In this document: positions 18,023-26,307 of the stretch, piece by piece
Layout of the letters: the number at the start of each line of letters is the position of its first letter
Numbering within the stretch: the first letter of the stretch is position 1
Origin: Neobacillus cucumis
Lineage (GTDB): Bacteria; Bacillota; Bacilli; Bacillales; Cytobacillaceae
Length of the DNA stretch: 64,000 nucleotides
NCBI RefSeq assembly: GCF_016908975.1
Contig: NZ_JAFBEX010000020.1
Location: 45,925-109,924 of the forward strand
Direction of reading: 5' to 3'
Notes under the pieces: generated by a model
Database searches by the model: none
The model's input: the letters and a program-made list of their open reading frames with translations, nothing else
What the model was told of the DNA's origin: nothing
Program-made: the position numbers and the translations under genes

Positions 18023-19759
18023 ATGATCAATCAACTTTCGTGGAAAGTTGGCGGACAACAAGGGGAAGGTATTGAAAGTACTGGGGAAATCTTTGCTATC
18101 GCACTGAATCGCCTAGGATATTACTTGTATGGTTATCGTCACTTTTCATCTCGTATTAAAGGCGGACACACTAATAATAAGATAAGAGTTAGCACAACAG
18201 AAGTTCGTTCTATTTCTGATGACCTGGACATCCTTGTAGCATTCGACCAAGAAACAATCGATGTTAACTACAAAGAACTACACAGCAATGGTGTCATTTT
18301 AGCAGATGCAAAATTTGATCCAAAGAAACCAGAAGACACTGAAGCCTCCTTGTATGCGGTTCCATTCACTGAAATTGCAACAGAACTAGGGACTTCCTTA
18401 ATGAAGAATATGGTTGCTATTGGGGCTACCTCTGCTGTTCTAGATTTGGATATTCAAGTTTTTGAAGAAGTAGTTCGAGAGATTTTTGGTAAAAAAGGTG
18501 ATAAAGTTGTAGCCAAAAACATGGATGCTATTAAAGTAGGCTACGATTATATGAAAGAAAAAATGGATTCAGCCGTACCAACGATGGTCCTAGAAAAAGC
18601 TGATGGCAAACGCCGTATGTATATGATCGGAAATGATGCTATAGCATTAGGTGCTCTTGCAGCCGGATGCCGATTCATGGCAGCATATCCTATTACACCT
18701 GCTTCTGATATTATGGAATATTTAATTAAGAAATTACCGGCAGTAGGTGGAACTGTTATTCAAACGGAAGATGAAATTGCAGCATGTACGATGACAATTG
18801 GCGCAAGTTACGGCGGTATCCGTGCGCTAACCGCTTCATCAGGACCAGGATTATCATTGAAAATGGAAGCGATTGGACTTGCTGGTATCACAGAAACTCC
18901 ACTTGTTATCGTAGATACACAGCGTGGAGGTCCTTCAACTGGATTACCAACAAAGCAAGAACAGTCTGACTTAATGGCAATGATTTATGGAACACATGGT
19001 GAAATTCCAAAAATCGTTTTAGCTCCAAGTACTGTTCAAGAAGCTTTCTATGATACGGCTGAAGCCTTTAACCTTGCTGAAGAGTATCAATGCCCGGTCA
19101 TTGTATTATCTGACCTTCAATTATCATTAGGTAAACAAACAGTAGAACCTTTAGATGTTTCTAAAGTAGAAGTTAGACGCGGAAAGCTTGTAACAGATGA
19201 GCTTCCAGAAATCGAAAACAAAGGCTACTTCAGACGCTATGAAGTAACGGAAGATGGTGTTTCACCTCGTACCATTCCTGGTATGAAAAACGGTATCCAC
19301 CACGTTACTGGTGTTGAGCATGCTGAAACTGGTAAACCATCCGAATCGTCAACAAACCGTATTGCACAAATGGATAAGCGTATGCGTAAAGTGGAAAATA
19401 TCCGCTTTAACACACCTGTTTATAAAAATGCGCCACATGAAAATCCAGATTTATTGATTGTAGGGTTTAACTCTACTCGCGGGGCTATTGAAGAAGCAAT
19501 GGTTCGATTAGAGAAAGATGGTTTGAAAGTAAATCATGCCCAAATTCGTCTAATTCATCCATTCCCAACTGATGAAGTATTACCATTGGTTCAAGCTGCG
19601 AAAAAAGTAATTGTTGTCGAAAACAATGCGACTGGACAGCTTGCAAACATTATGAAAATGAATGTTGGTCATGCTGAAAAAATCACGAAATATGTTAAAT
19701 ATGATGGGAACCCATTCTTGCCTCACGAAGTTCATTCAAAATGTAAGGAGTTGTTCTAA
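18023..19759 (+). CDS. korA: 2-oxoacid:ferredoxin oxidoreductase, fused gamma-alpha subunit
   Basis: A 578-residue subunit that oxidatively decarboxylates a 2-oxoacid (2-oxoglutarate is the usual annotation) to its acyl-CoA with ferredoxin reduction, together with KorB. Residues ~1-180 are the gamma domain (GGQQGEGIESTGEIFA...) and the rest the alpha domain (AAYPITPASDIMEYL...). ATG 18023 follows AAAGGGGTGTAAGGG. B. subtilis 168 has tdh-kbl here instead; the korAB pair at this position is common in other bacilli. No ferredoxin gene is adjacent. Substrate is not certain. Confidence 0.88.
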   Translation: MINQLSWKVGGQQGEGIESTGEIFAIALNRLGYYLYGYRHFSSRIKGGHTNNKIRVSTTEVRSISDDLDILVAFDQETIDVNYKELHSNGVILADAKFDPKKPEDTEASLYAVPFTEIATELGTSLMKNMVAIGATSAVLDLDIQVFEEVVREIFGKKGDKVVAKNMDAIKVGYDYMKEKMDSAVPTMVLEKADGKRRMYMIGNDAIALGALAAGCRFMAAYPITPASDIMEYLIKKLPAVGGTVIQTEDEIAACTMTIGASYGGIRALTASSGPGLSLKMEAIGLAGITETPLVIVDTQRGGPSTGLPTKQEQSDLMAMIYGTHGEIPKIVLAPSTVQEAFYDTAEAFNLAEEYQCPVIVLSDLQLSLGKQTVEPLDVSKVEVRRGKLVTDELPEIENKGYFRRYEVTEDGVSPRTIPGMKNGIHHVTGVEHAETGKPSESSTNRIAQMDKRMRKVENIRFNTPVYKNAPHENPDLLIVGFNSTRGAIEEAMVRLEKDGLKVNHAQIRLIHPFPTDEVLPLVQAAKKVIVVENNATGQLANIMKMNVGHAEKITKYVKYDGNPFLPHEVHSKCKELF

Positions 19760-19760
19760 A

Positions 19761-20627
19761 ATGGCCACTTTTAAAGACTTTAGAAATGATGTTAAACCGA
19801 ACTGGTGCCCAGGCTGTGGCGACTTCTCCGTACAAGCAGCAATGCAGCGTGCAGCAGCGAATTGCGGTTTAGAACCAGAAAATTTAGCAGTAATTTCAGG
19901 GATTGGCTGCTCTGGTCGTATCTCTGGTTACATTAACTCATATGGCTTCCATGGAATTCACGGTCGTTCATTACCGATTGCTCAAGGTGTTAAAATGGCA
20001 AACCGTGATTTAACAGTTATTGCTTCTGGTGGTGACGGTGACGGTTATGCAATCGGGATGGGACATACGGTACATGCTATCCGCCGTAATGTGGATATCA
20101 CGTATATTGTTATGGATAACCAGATTTATGGTTTAACGAAGGGACAAACATCACCTCGTTCAGCAGTAGGTTTTAAAACAAAATCTACACCGATGGGTTC
20201 CATTGAACAAGCGATTTCTCCAATGGAAATGGCCTTAACAGTTGGAGCTTCATTTGTCGCACAAAGCTTCTCAACTGACTTAAAAGATCTTACTGCATTA
20301 ATTGAAGCGGGTATTAAGCATAAGGGCTTCTCCTTAATCAACGTTTTCAGTCCATGTGTGACGTATAATAAAGTCAACACATATGACTGGTTTAAGGAAA
20401 ACCTCACAAAACTAAGTACCATTGAAGGATATGATCCTTCTAACCGTGAACTGGCGATGCAGACATTAATGAAGCATAATGGCTTAGTTACAGGTTTGAT
20501 TTATCAAGATACGCAACGTCCTTCATACCAAGAATTAATTCCTGGCTATTCCGCAGAACCACTAACGAAGGCAGAATTAAATCTCGATCAGGCACATTTT
20601 GATAAATTAGTTGCTGAATTTATGTAA
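19761..20627 (+). CDS. korB: 2-oxoacid:ferredoxin oxidoreductase, beta subunit
   Basis: A 288-residue thiamine-diphosphate-binding subunit. It starts at ATG 19761, ten bases after AAGGAG, one base after the korA stop, so an upstream in-frame extension is rejected. The N-terminal WCPGCGDF supplies cluster cysteines; GDGDGYAIGMGH followed by MDNQIYGLTKGQ is the TPP/Mg motif. With KorA it forms the catalytic complex feeding electrons to ferredoxin. Confidence 0.9.
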   Translation: MATFKDFRNDVKPNWCPGCGDFSVQAAMQRAAANCGLEPENLAVISGIGCSGRISGYINSYGFHGIHGRSLPIAQGVKMANRDLTVIASGGDGDGYAIGMGHTVHAIRRNVDITYIVMDNQIYGLTKGQTSPRSAVGFKTKSTPMGSIEQAISPMEMALTVGASFVAQSFSTDLKDLTALIEAGIKHKGFSLINVFSPCVTYNKVNTYDWFKENLTKLSTIEGYDPSNRELAMQTLMKHNGLVTGLIYQDTQRPSYQELIPGYSAEPLTKAELNLDQAHFDKLVAEFM

Positions 20628-20629
20628 TT

Positions 20630-20660
20630 GATAACCCGCGGAAATCCGCGGGTTATTTAG
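20630..20660 (+). terminator. Terminator of korAB
   Basis: A perfect 10-bp GC-rich stem AACCCGCGGA / TCCGCGGGTT, followed by a short T-rich tail (ATTTAGT). Confidence 0.75.
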
Positions 20661-20893
20661 TATTTTTTTGCGCTAGGATATATTCCTTTATCTCAAAATC
20701 TATTCGCCCATATCTCTCGGCAGGAGTCTAAGTATACCAACGGTGTTGACAGGGATTTCTATTGTTTTCATTTGTTTAAACCTTTATACTATAATAATGT
20801 GCAGAGTTCAGAATGGAGCACAGGGAATAAATAACAATTGAAAATTTAGTAGACATTTCAAGGTTATTTTTAAAAGAAAGGGGTTAATCACAA

Positions 20894-22438
20894 ATGAATG
20901 AAAAACAAAGATTAGAAGGCCAGCAAGTTGCCGCTACTAATTCTTCGGACAAAAAATCCGCCAAGGATTATAGCCAATACTTCGAAAAAGTAATAACTGC
21001 ACCTTCTTTAAAAGATGCAAAAAAACGTGGTAAAGAAGAAGTGAAATATCATTCTGATTTTGCCATTCCTGAAGAGTTTCGCGGAATGGGTGGAGGCAGA
21101 AAATTTTACATCCGCACTTATGGCTGTCAAATGAATGAACATGATACCGAGGTAATGGCAGGAATTTTCCTCGCTCTTGGTTATGAACCAACCGATAATA
21201 CAGAGGACGCAAATGTTATTCTTTTAAATACATGCGCCATCCGTGAAAATGCGGAGAACAAGGTTTTTGGTGAACTTGGTCATTTAAAAGCCCTCAAAAT
21301 GGAAAAGCCAGATTTACTTCTTGGTGTCTGCGGATGTATGTCTCAAGAAGAATCAGTTGTGAATAAAATCCTTAAAACGTATCATCATGTAGATATGATT
21401 TTTGGTACACACAATATCCACCGCCTGCCAAATATTTTGAATGAAGCGTATATGTCTAAAGAAATGGTCGTCGAGGTTTGGTCAAAAGAAGGCGACGTTA
21501 TTGAAAATCTTCCGAAGGTCCGTCGTGGGAAAATTAAAGCGTGGGTTAACATTATGTATGGTTGTGATAAATTCTGTACGTATTGTATCGTTCCTTATAC
21601 ACGTGGGAAAGAGCGGAGCCGACTGCCTGAAGAGATTATCCAGGAAGTCCGTCATTTAGCTGCACAGGGATACCAGGAAGTTACTTTACTAGGTCAAAAC
21701 GTTAACGCTTATGGTAAAGATTTAGAGGGTATGAACTATGGGCTAGGGGACTTAATGGATGAGCTGCGTAAAATTGATATTCCAAGAATTCGTTTTACCA
21801 CAAGCCACCCACGTGACTTTGATGACCGTCTAATCGAAGTACTCGCTAAGGGTGGTAACTTAATGGATCATATTCATTTACCAGTTCAGTCCGGTTCAAC
21901 AGACGTGTTAAAAATCATGGCTCGAAAATATACAAGAGAACAATATTTAGAGTTAGTAAGAAAAATTAAGGCTGCGATTCCAAATGTAGCCCTAACTACT
22001 GATATTATTGTTGGCTATCCTAATGAGACTGACGAGCAATTTGAAGAAACCTTATCATTATACCGTGAAGTGGGTTACGAATTAGCGTATACCTTCATTT
22101 ATTCACCGCGTGAAGGTACACCTGCTGCAAAAATGGAAGATAATGTTCCACTTGAAGTGAAGAAAGAACGTCTACAACGTCTAAACACTTTGGTAAATGA
22201 TCTTTCGCTCGAAGCAATGAAAAAGCACGAAGGTCAAATTGTTGATGTGTTAATCGAAGGGGAAAGTAAGAACAACCCTGAAGTGCTTGCAGGATATACT
22301 TCTAGAAACAAGCTTGTAAACGTGGTTGCACCAAAATCAACAATTGGAAAAATTATTAAAGTAAAGATTACAGAAGCAAAAACATGGTCATTAAATGGAG
22401 AAATGGTGGAAGAATTAGAACCAGTTGAGGTGAAATAA
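20894..22438 (+). CDS. miaB: tRNA-2-methylthio-N6-dimethylallyladenosine synthase
   Basis: A 514-residue radical SAM methylthiotransferase that adds the 2-methylthio group to i6A37 of tRNAs. After a ~65-residue N-terminal extension comes the MTTase domain (YIRTYGCQMNEHD, with further cysteines in NTCAIRENA and GVCGCM), the radical SAM motif C224-x3-C228-x2-C231 (GCDKFCTYC), and a C-terminal TRAM domain. ATG 20894 follows GAAAGGGG. It is one base from ricA, so the two are co-translated. Confidence 0.95.
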   Translation: MNEKQRLEGQQVAATNSSDKKSAKDYSQYFEKVITAPSLKDAKKRGKEEVKYHSDFAIPEEFRGMGGGRKFYIRTYGCQMNEHDTEVMAGIFLALGYEPTDNTEDANVILLNTCAIRENAENKVFGELGHLKALKMEKPDLLLGVCGCMSQEESVVNKILKTYHHVDMIFGTHNIHRLPNILNEAYMSKEMVVEVWSKEGDVIENLPKVRRGKIKAWVNIMYGCDKFCTYCIVPYTRGKERSRLPEEIIQEVRHLAAQGYQEVTLLGQNVNAYGKDLEGMNYGLGDLMDELRKIDIPRIRFTTSHPRDFDDRLIEVLAKGGNLMDHIHLPVQSGSTDVLKIMARKYTREQYLELVRKIKAAIPNVALTTDIIVGYPNETDEQFEETLSLYREVGYELAYTFIYSPREGTPAAKMEDNVPLEVKKERLQRLNTLVNDLSLEAMKKHEGQIVDVLIEGESKNNPEVLAGYTSRNKLVNVVAPKSTIGKIIKVKITEAKTWSLNGEMVEELEPVEVK

Positions 22439-22439
22439 G

Positions 22440-22874
22440 GTGGCGAAGTATACAAAAGACGATATCGTCGCTCGCGCAGCGGAATTAGCTCGAATGATTG
22501 CAGAAACAGAGGAAGTTGATTTCTTTAAACGGGCAGAAGCACATATTCATGAAAATCAAAAGGTTAAAACCTTAATCTCCGATATTAAAGGATTGCAAAA
22601 GCAGGCTGTAAACTTGCAGCACTATGGTAAATCTGAAGCCCTAAAAAAGGTGGAAGAAAAAATTGCTTCGATTGAACAAGAATTAGATGATATTCCGGTA
22701 GTTCAGGATTTCAAACAGTCCCAAGTTGATGTAAATGAATTGTTACAGTTAATTGCTTCAACAATTTCCAATACGGTTACAGATGAAATTATTATTTCAA
22801 CTGGCGGCGACGTATTAATCGGGGAAACAGGCGCAAGCATGAAAAATGGCGGATCCTGTGATCACGAACATTAA
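22440..22874 (+). CDS. ricA: RicA (YmcA), RicAFT regulatory complex subunit
   Basis: A 144-residue YlbF/YmcA-family protein. With RicF (YlbF) and RicT (YaaT) it forms the Fe-S-containing Ric complex that acts with RNase Y in mRNA maturation and supports sporulation, competence and biofilm. The body is helical, and the C-terminal GGSCDHEH supplies candidate metal/cluster ligands. GTG 22440 follows GAGGTG with seven-base spacing, overlapping the end of miaB's ribosomal footprint. Confidence 0.9.
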   Translation: MAKYTKDDIVARAAELARMIAETEEVDFFKRAEAHIHENQKVKTLISDIKGLQKQAVNLQHYGKSEALKKVEEKIASIEQELDDIPVVQDFKQSQVDVNELLQLIASTISNTVTDEIIISTGGDVLIGETGASMKNGGSCDHEH

Positions 22875-22879
22875 TTTAT

Positions 22880-22915
22880 AAACCAGACTTCTTCAGGAAG
22901 TCTGGTTTTCTTTTT
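22880..22915 (+). terminator. Terminator of miaB-ricA
   Basis: AAACCAGACTTC and GGAAGTCTGGTTT with a short loop, followed by TTCTTTTT. Confidence 0.85.
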
Positions 22916-23202
22916 GCCGATAAGAAAGTATACCTATCAGGCATAAGTGCACCTACGCCTCATGAACCGCCCCATACGGAGGTCGCCAATCGGCGAGTTT
23001 TTTTATCATATCTATCCGCTCCTCAAAAAAAGCCCCTATCCAACCTTACTTTAGTACAGGCAATGAAAGGCACCAACCTATAAATTCCGCATAAAATGAA
23101 GCATGACTAAACTTTTAACCAGTATTCACAAAAATATATATCACACTAGTCTAAAGAATTGCATACGATGAATTGAAAATGAATGAGGAGGGTTCGCGCG
23201 AA
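22916..23202. other. ricA-cotE intergenic region with an orphan hairpin
   Basis: No gene is seen. TCGCC, loop AATC, GGCGA at 22983-22996 is followed by eight T residues and looks like a second terminator. The stretch GATAAGAAAGTATACCTATC just before it is a short imperfect dyad of a type also seen near 13040. The 3' part holds the cotE promoter region. Confidence 0.5.
23143..23170 (+). promoter_or_regulatory. Candidate mother-cell sporulation promoter of cotE
   Basis: CATACGAT at 23162-23169 resembles the sigma-E -10 (CATACAnT) and, with AC 15-17 bases upstream, also a sigma-K promoter. B. subtilis cotE is driven by both factors. The -35 match is weak. Confidence 0.35.
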
Positions 23203-23748
23203 ATGGGAGAATATAGAGAGATTATTACGAAGGCCGTAGTAGCGAAAGGACGCAAATTCACCCAGTCCAATCATACGATTAGCCCGGCGCATCATCCAAC
23301 AAGTATTCTTGGCTGTTGGATAATTAACCATAAATACAACGCGAAAAAAGTTGGCAAAACGGTAGAGATACACGGCTCGTATGATATTAATGTTTGGTAT
23401 TCCTATAATGAAAATACCAAAACAGAGGTGGTAACTGAACGCGTTCAGTATACAGATGTCATTAAGCTAAAGTATCGTGACCATGACTGCCTCGATGACA
23501 ATGAAATTTGTGCACGAGTGCTGCAACAGCCAAACTGCTGTGAAGCCGTCATCTCCCCTAATGGAAACCGTATCATCGTCCATGTTGAAAGGGAATTCCT
23601 TGTCGAAGTGATTGGTGAGACAAAGGTTTGCGTCAAGGTAAGCCTAGAAGCTTGCAAAGACAATGACGATGATTGGGGATTGGATGTTGATGACGAAGAA
23701 TTTGAGGAACTTAACCCAGATTTCTTAGTTGGCGGAGAAGAGGAATAA
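23203..23748 (+). CDS. cotE: Outer spore coat morphogenetic protein CotE
   Basis: A 181-residue protein that organises the outer spore coat around the forespore; exactly the length of B. subtilis CotE. ATG 23203 gives MGEYREIITKAVVAKGRKFTQ and follows GAGGAGGG at 23185-23192, so the upstream ATG at 23173 is rejected. The C-terminus is strongly acidic (DNDDDWGLDVDDEEFEEL), as in orthologues. In B. subtilis mutS follows directly; here about 35 kb intervenes. Confidence 0.96.
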   Translation: MGEYREIITKAVVAKGRKFTQSNHTISPAHHPTSILGCWIINHKYNAKKVGKTVEIHGSYDINVWYSYNENTKTEVVTERVQYTDVIKLKYRDHDCLDDNEICARVLQQPNCCEAVISPNGNRIIVHVEREFLVEVIGETKVCVKVSLEACKDNDDDWGLDVDDEEFEELNPDFLVGGEEE

Positions 23749-23752
23749 AGAT

Positions 23753-23783
23753 ACTAGGAAGGTAATACTTCCTAGTTTTTTTC
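23753..23783 (+). terminator. Terminator of cotE
   Basis: ACTAGGAAG, loop GTAATA, CTTCCTAGT, then a seven-T run. Confidence 0.85.
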
Positions 23784-23894
23784 TTTTTTATCAATATATA
23801 ATGAATGTTCAAGCTTTAGATTGATGTAAACAATATCTGGTTTTCATGAATGATTCCTAAAAAACGCTGCATCCTAGTTTTAGGAGGTGCAAAC

Positions 23895-24095
23895 ATGGAA
23901 CCGAGACAACCTGGAAGTAGAAAAATACCGGATTTTGCTCAACTGAATGATCGAATCATTCTTGAAAGTACTCCAACGCCAACGATTGTAATCAAGACGA
24001 ATCTTGATCCAAAGAATGCAACAGTAAATAATCCCTATTATCATGACGGGGATATTAAGAACCCAAAAGCAGTGAAGAATTATTTTGAAGAATAA
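23895..24095 (+). CDS. Small conserved-looking protein next to cotE, unknown function
   Basis: A 66-residue soluble protein, proline- and asparagine-rich, with no membrane span or cysteine. I do not recognise the family. ATG 23895 has an excellent AGGAGGTG at 23881-23887, and a terminator follows directly, so the gene looks real and expressed as a single unit. Its place after cotE invites a sporulation role, but nothing in the sequence proves it. The in-frame extension upstream to 23850 would run through the ribosome site and is not used. Confidence 0.65.
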   Translation: MEPRQPGSRKIPDFAQLNDRIILESTPTPTIVIKTNLDPKNATVNNPYYHDGDIKNPKAVKNYFEE

Positions 24096-24096
24096 G

Positions 24097-24125
24097 AAGC
24101 CAGGATTATTCCTCCTGGCTTTTTT
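24097..24125. terminator. Bidirectional terminator between convergent genes
   Basis: AAGCCAGGA, 7-nt loop, TCCTGGCTT with T6 on the plus side; the minus-strand acetyltransferase ends inside it. Confidence 0.8.
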
Positions 24126-24660
24126 CCCATTCTTGTTTCAGTAATGACAGCATAAACGTATCATGGAATACTCCATCTTGGAGAATATAGCCGCGCAGTA
24201 AACCTTCATTTGAAAATCCAAGCTTTTCAAGCAAAGAAAGAGACGCATTATTTTCAGGATAGACGACCGCTCCAATTCGATTTAATTCCAGCTTTTTAAA
24301 ACTAAACTTTAGGACTTCACTTACGGCTTCAACAGCAAACCCTTTTCTCCAACATGAGGGGTGAAGCTCATAGCCTATTTCAGCTCGTTTATTTTTGAGA
24401 TGCAGTACGTTTAAACCAACGGTACCAATGATTCTTTGGTTTTCTTTTAATTTAATCCCCCAGCGAATCCCTCGTTTATCTAAGTAATTCTTGTAATATA
24501 TATCAATTAACCGATTCGCTTCTGCTGGTAATGTAAACGGACTAGTTCCATAGAATTGAGTTACGACATCTAATGATAATATTTCATATACGGCATTCGC
24601 ATGTTGGTGTGTCAGTTCAATTAATTTCAATCGTTTGGTTTCTAATATTGGAAAAGGCAT
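24106..24660 (-). CDS. GNAT-family N-acetyltransferase (RimJ/RimL type)
   Basis: A 184-residue Acetyltransf_3 protein transferring acetyl from acetyl-CoA to an amine, possibly a protein N-terminus. Visible family features: N-terminal LETKRLKLIELTHQHA, central GTVGLNV and GYELHPSCWRKGFAVEAV (acetyl-CoA pyrophosphate-binding loop R/Q-x-x-G-x-A region), and C-terminal NNASLSLLEKLGF. The ATG at 24660 follows AGAGAGGTAAG. The substrate cannot be told. Confidence 0.88.
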   Translation of the reverse strand: MPFPILETKRLKLIELTHQHANAVYEILSLDVVTQFYGTSPFTLPAEANRLIDIYYKNYLDKRGIRWGIKLKENQRIIGTVGLNVLHLKNKRAEIGYELHPSCWRKGFAVEAVSEVLKFSFKKLELNRIGAVVYPENNASLSLLEKLGFSNEGLLRGYILQDGVFHDTFMLSLLKQEWEKSQEE

Positions 24661-24843
24661 GAACTTACCTCTCTTTTTTCATCGACTTAATGTAAAATGG
24701 CTGACAGAACAAATATTTCTTTTATTGTATCTTGCAGAAAAAAAAATATCTAGAAAGAAGCGATATTTTTGTTAAAATTCAGACAAGGTATCTTTTTGAA
24801 GGTAAAGCAATAAAATCTGAGTCAAACATTAGAAGGTGTGCAA

Positions 24844-25497
24844 ATGGACGTAAATGTATTAACGAACTTAATCGAATCGGAATTATTGCCATATATAAAT
24901 TTATCTGTAGAAAATCCCTATGATCCTATACTCGTTGAGAATCGTTCTGCTTCCTGGCGGACGATTGGCTGCGGTAATTATGCAGGAGTTTTCTTACATG
25001 AGTCTTATCCAGAAGTGGTGGTAAAAGTATATGGGAGAAATCATGAGGAACTTGTGAAAGAAATAGATGTTTATCAAAAACTAGGAAATCATGAATCTTT
25101 TTCATGTCTTTATGGCTATGGAGAAACTTATTTAATCTTAAAAAAACTAGAAGGCATCACTTTATTTAATGCATTGATAAAAGGGGTTCAGATTCCTAAA
25201 ATCGCGATTAAAGATATTGATGATGGTTTAGAGTATGCGCGCTCAGTAGGCTTAAATCCATTTGATGTCCATGGGAAGAACGTGGTGATGTTTGAAGGAA
25301 GAGGCTATATTGTAGATGTATCGGATTTTTATAAACAAGGCTATTGCCACAAGTGGGATGATTTAAAAAGAGCTTATCACAAAATATATTGTCCTTTACT
25401 TTACAAATACCATCCGCCTATTCCTTTTCGAGTGGTAGATGGGATTCGTAAGGGCTATCGATTGTACCGAAGAATTAAAAGAAAATTGGAAAAATAA
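24844..25497 (+). CDS. Protein kinase-like protein (YrzF-like)
   Basis: A 217-residue protein resembling the minimal eukaryotic-like kinase YrzF of B. subtilis. Kinase features seen: a glycine-containing loop (IGCGNYAGVFLH), a VVVKVYG lysine, a hinge-like YLILKKLEGITL, NPFDVHGKNVVMFEG in place of the catalytic HxD loop, and VDVSDF in place of DFG. The catalytic loop is atypical, so activity is uncertain. The basic C-terminal tail (RLYRRIKRKLEK) may bind nucleic acid or membrane. ATG 24844 follows AGAAGGTG. Confidence 0.7.
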   Translation: MDVNVLTNLIESELLPYINLSVENPYDPILVENRSASWRTIGCGNYAGVFLHESYPEVVVKVYGRNHEELVKEIDVYQKLGNHESFSCLYGYGETYLILKKLEGITLFNALIKGVQIPKIAIKDIDDGLEYARSVGLNPFDVHGKNVVMFEGRGYIVDVSDFYKQGYCHKWDDLKRAYHKIYCPLLYKYHPPIPFRVVDGIRKGYRLYRRIKRKLEK

Positions 25498-25563
25498 AAC
25501 TGTAAGGTTGAATTTTCTGATAATATAGAATGGAACCTAGTTTTTGGAAAGGCGGGGTAATCG

Positions 25564-26307
25564 GTGCATTTCCCTTTCTATATATTCGGTATCCACCCTC
25601 ATTTGATTTTTGAATCGTTAGCCTATTTTATTGGATTCCGTATTTATTTGTATACAAGAAATAAGGAAGGAATCCCGTTAGATAAAGCGATTTGGGTGGT
25701 AGTGGGGGCCACGTTAGGAGCGGCAATCGGTTCAAAGGTTTTATATTGGTTTGAAGATCCTGTTAAAACGATTGAGAATTGGAACAATCTCATGTATCTG
25801 GCAGACGGGAAGACTATAGTCGGTGGTTTATTAGGAGGACTAATCGGTGTAGAAACAGCCAAAAAGTGGATTGGCTGGACCCGTTCGACTGGTGATGATT
25901 TTGTCTTTCCATTAGCTACAGGCATGATGATTGGCCGGATTGGCTGTTTTTTAACCGGGTTAGACGACCATACTTATGGTGTCGCAACCACTTGGATTAC
26001 AGGAGTAGATTTTGGTGATGGTGTAAAACGTCATCCAACACAGCTGTACGAAATCATTTTCTTACTTTTCTTAGTTATAGCTCTTTTTATGGTAAAAAGA
26101 AAACAGTTGGGATGGGAAGGATTGTTGTTTCAATTATTTATGCTTTCTTATCTTGTTTTTCGTTTTTTGATTGATTTTATCAAACCAACCCCACATCCAT
26201 ATTGGCTATTTAATAATATCCAAATTGCTAGTCTGCTAGGAATCCTTTATTACATAAGACTTGTCTCAAAAAAACAGTCGAAAAAGAGGAGTGAAATCCA
26301 TGCCTAA
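25564..26307 (+). CDS. Prolipoprotein diacylglyceryl transferase-like membrane protein
   Basis: A 247-residue protein with about seven membrane spans. It carries Lgt-family features: a GGLLGGLIG segment, GRIGCF at residues 124-129 (the Lgt GR-x-G/A-N-F signature, but with Cys in place of Asn), and HPTQLYE at 157-163. Lgt moves a diacylglyceryl unit from phosphatidylglycerol to prelipoproteins. This copy is unlikely to be the housekeeping gene (usually in hprK-lgt-ppaX) and overlaps a Tes-like radical SAM gene by 8 bp, which suggests a dedicated lipid-modifying role. It starts at GTG 25564 after AAAGGCGGGG. Confidence 0.78.
   Translation: MHFPFYIFGIHPHLIFESLAYFIGFRIYLYTRNKEGIPLDKAIWVVVGATLGAAIGSKVLYWFEDPVKTIENWNNLMYLADGKTIVGGLLGGLIGVETAKKWIGWTRSTGDDFVFPLATGMMIGRIGCFLTGLDDHTYGVATTWITGVDFGDGVKRHPTQLYEIIFLLFLVIALFMVKRKQLGWEGLLFQLFMLSYLVFRFLIDFIKPTPHPYWLFNNIQIASLLGILYYIRLVSKKQSKKRSEIHA

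Noticed and set aside
24732..24923. 63-residue frame upstream of the kinase-like gene
   Set aside because: No ribosome site, and it overlaps the well-supported kinase-like gene in another frame.
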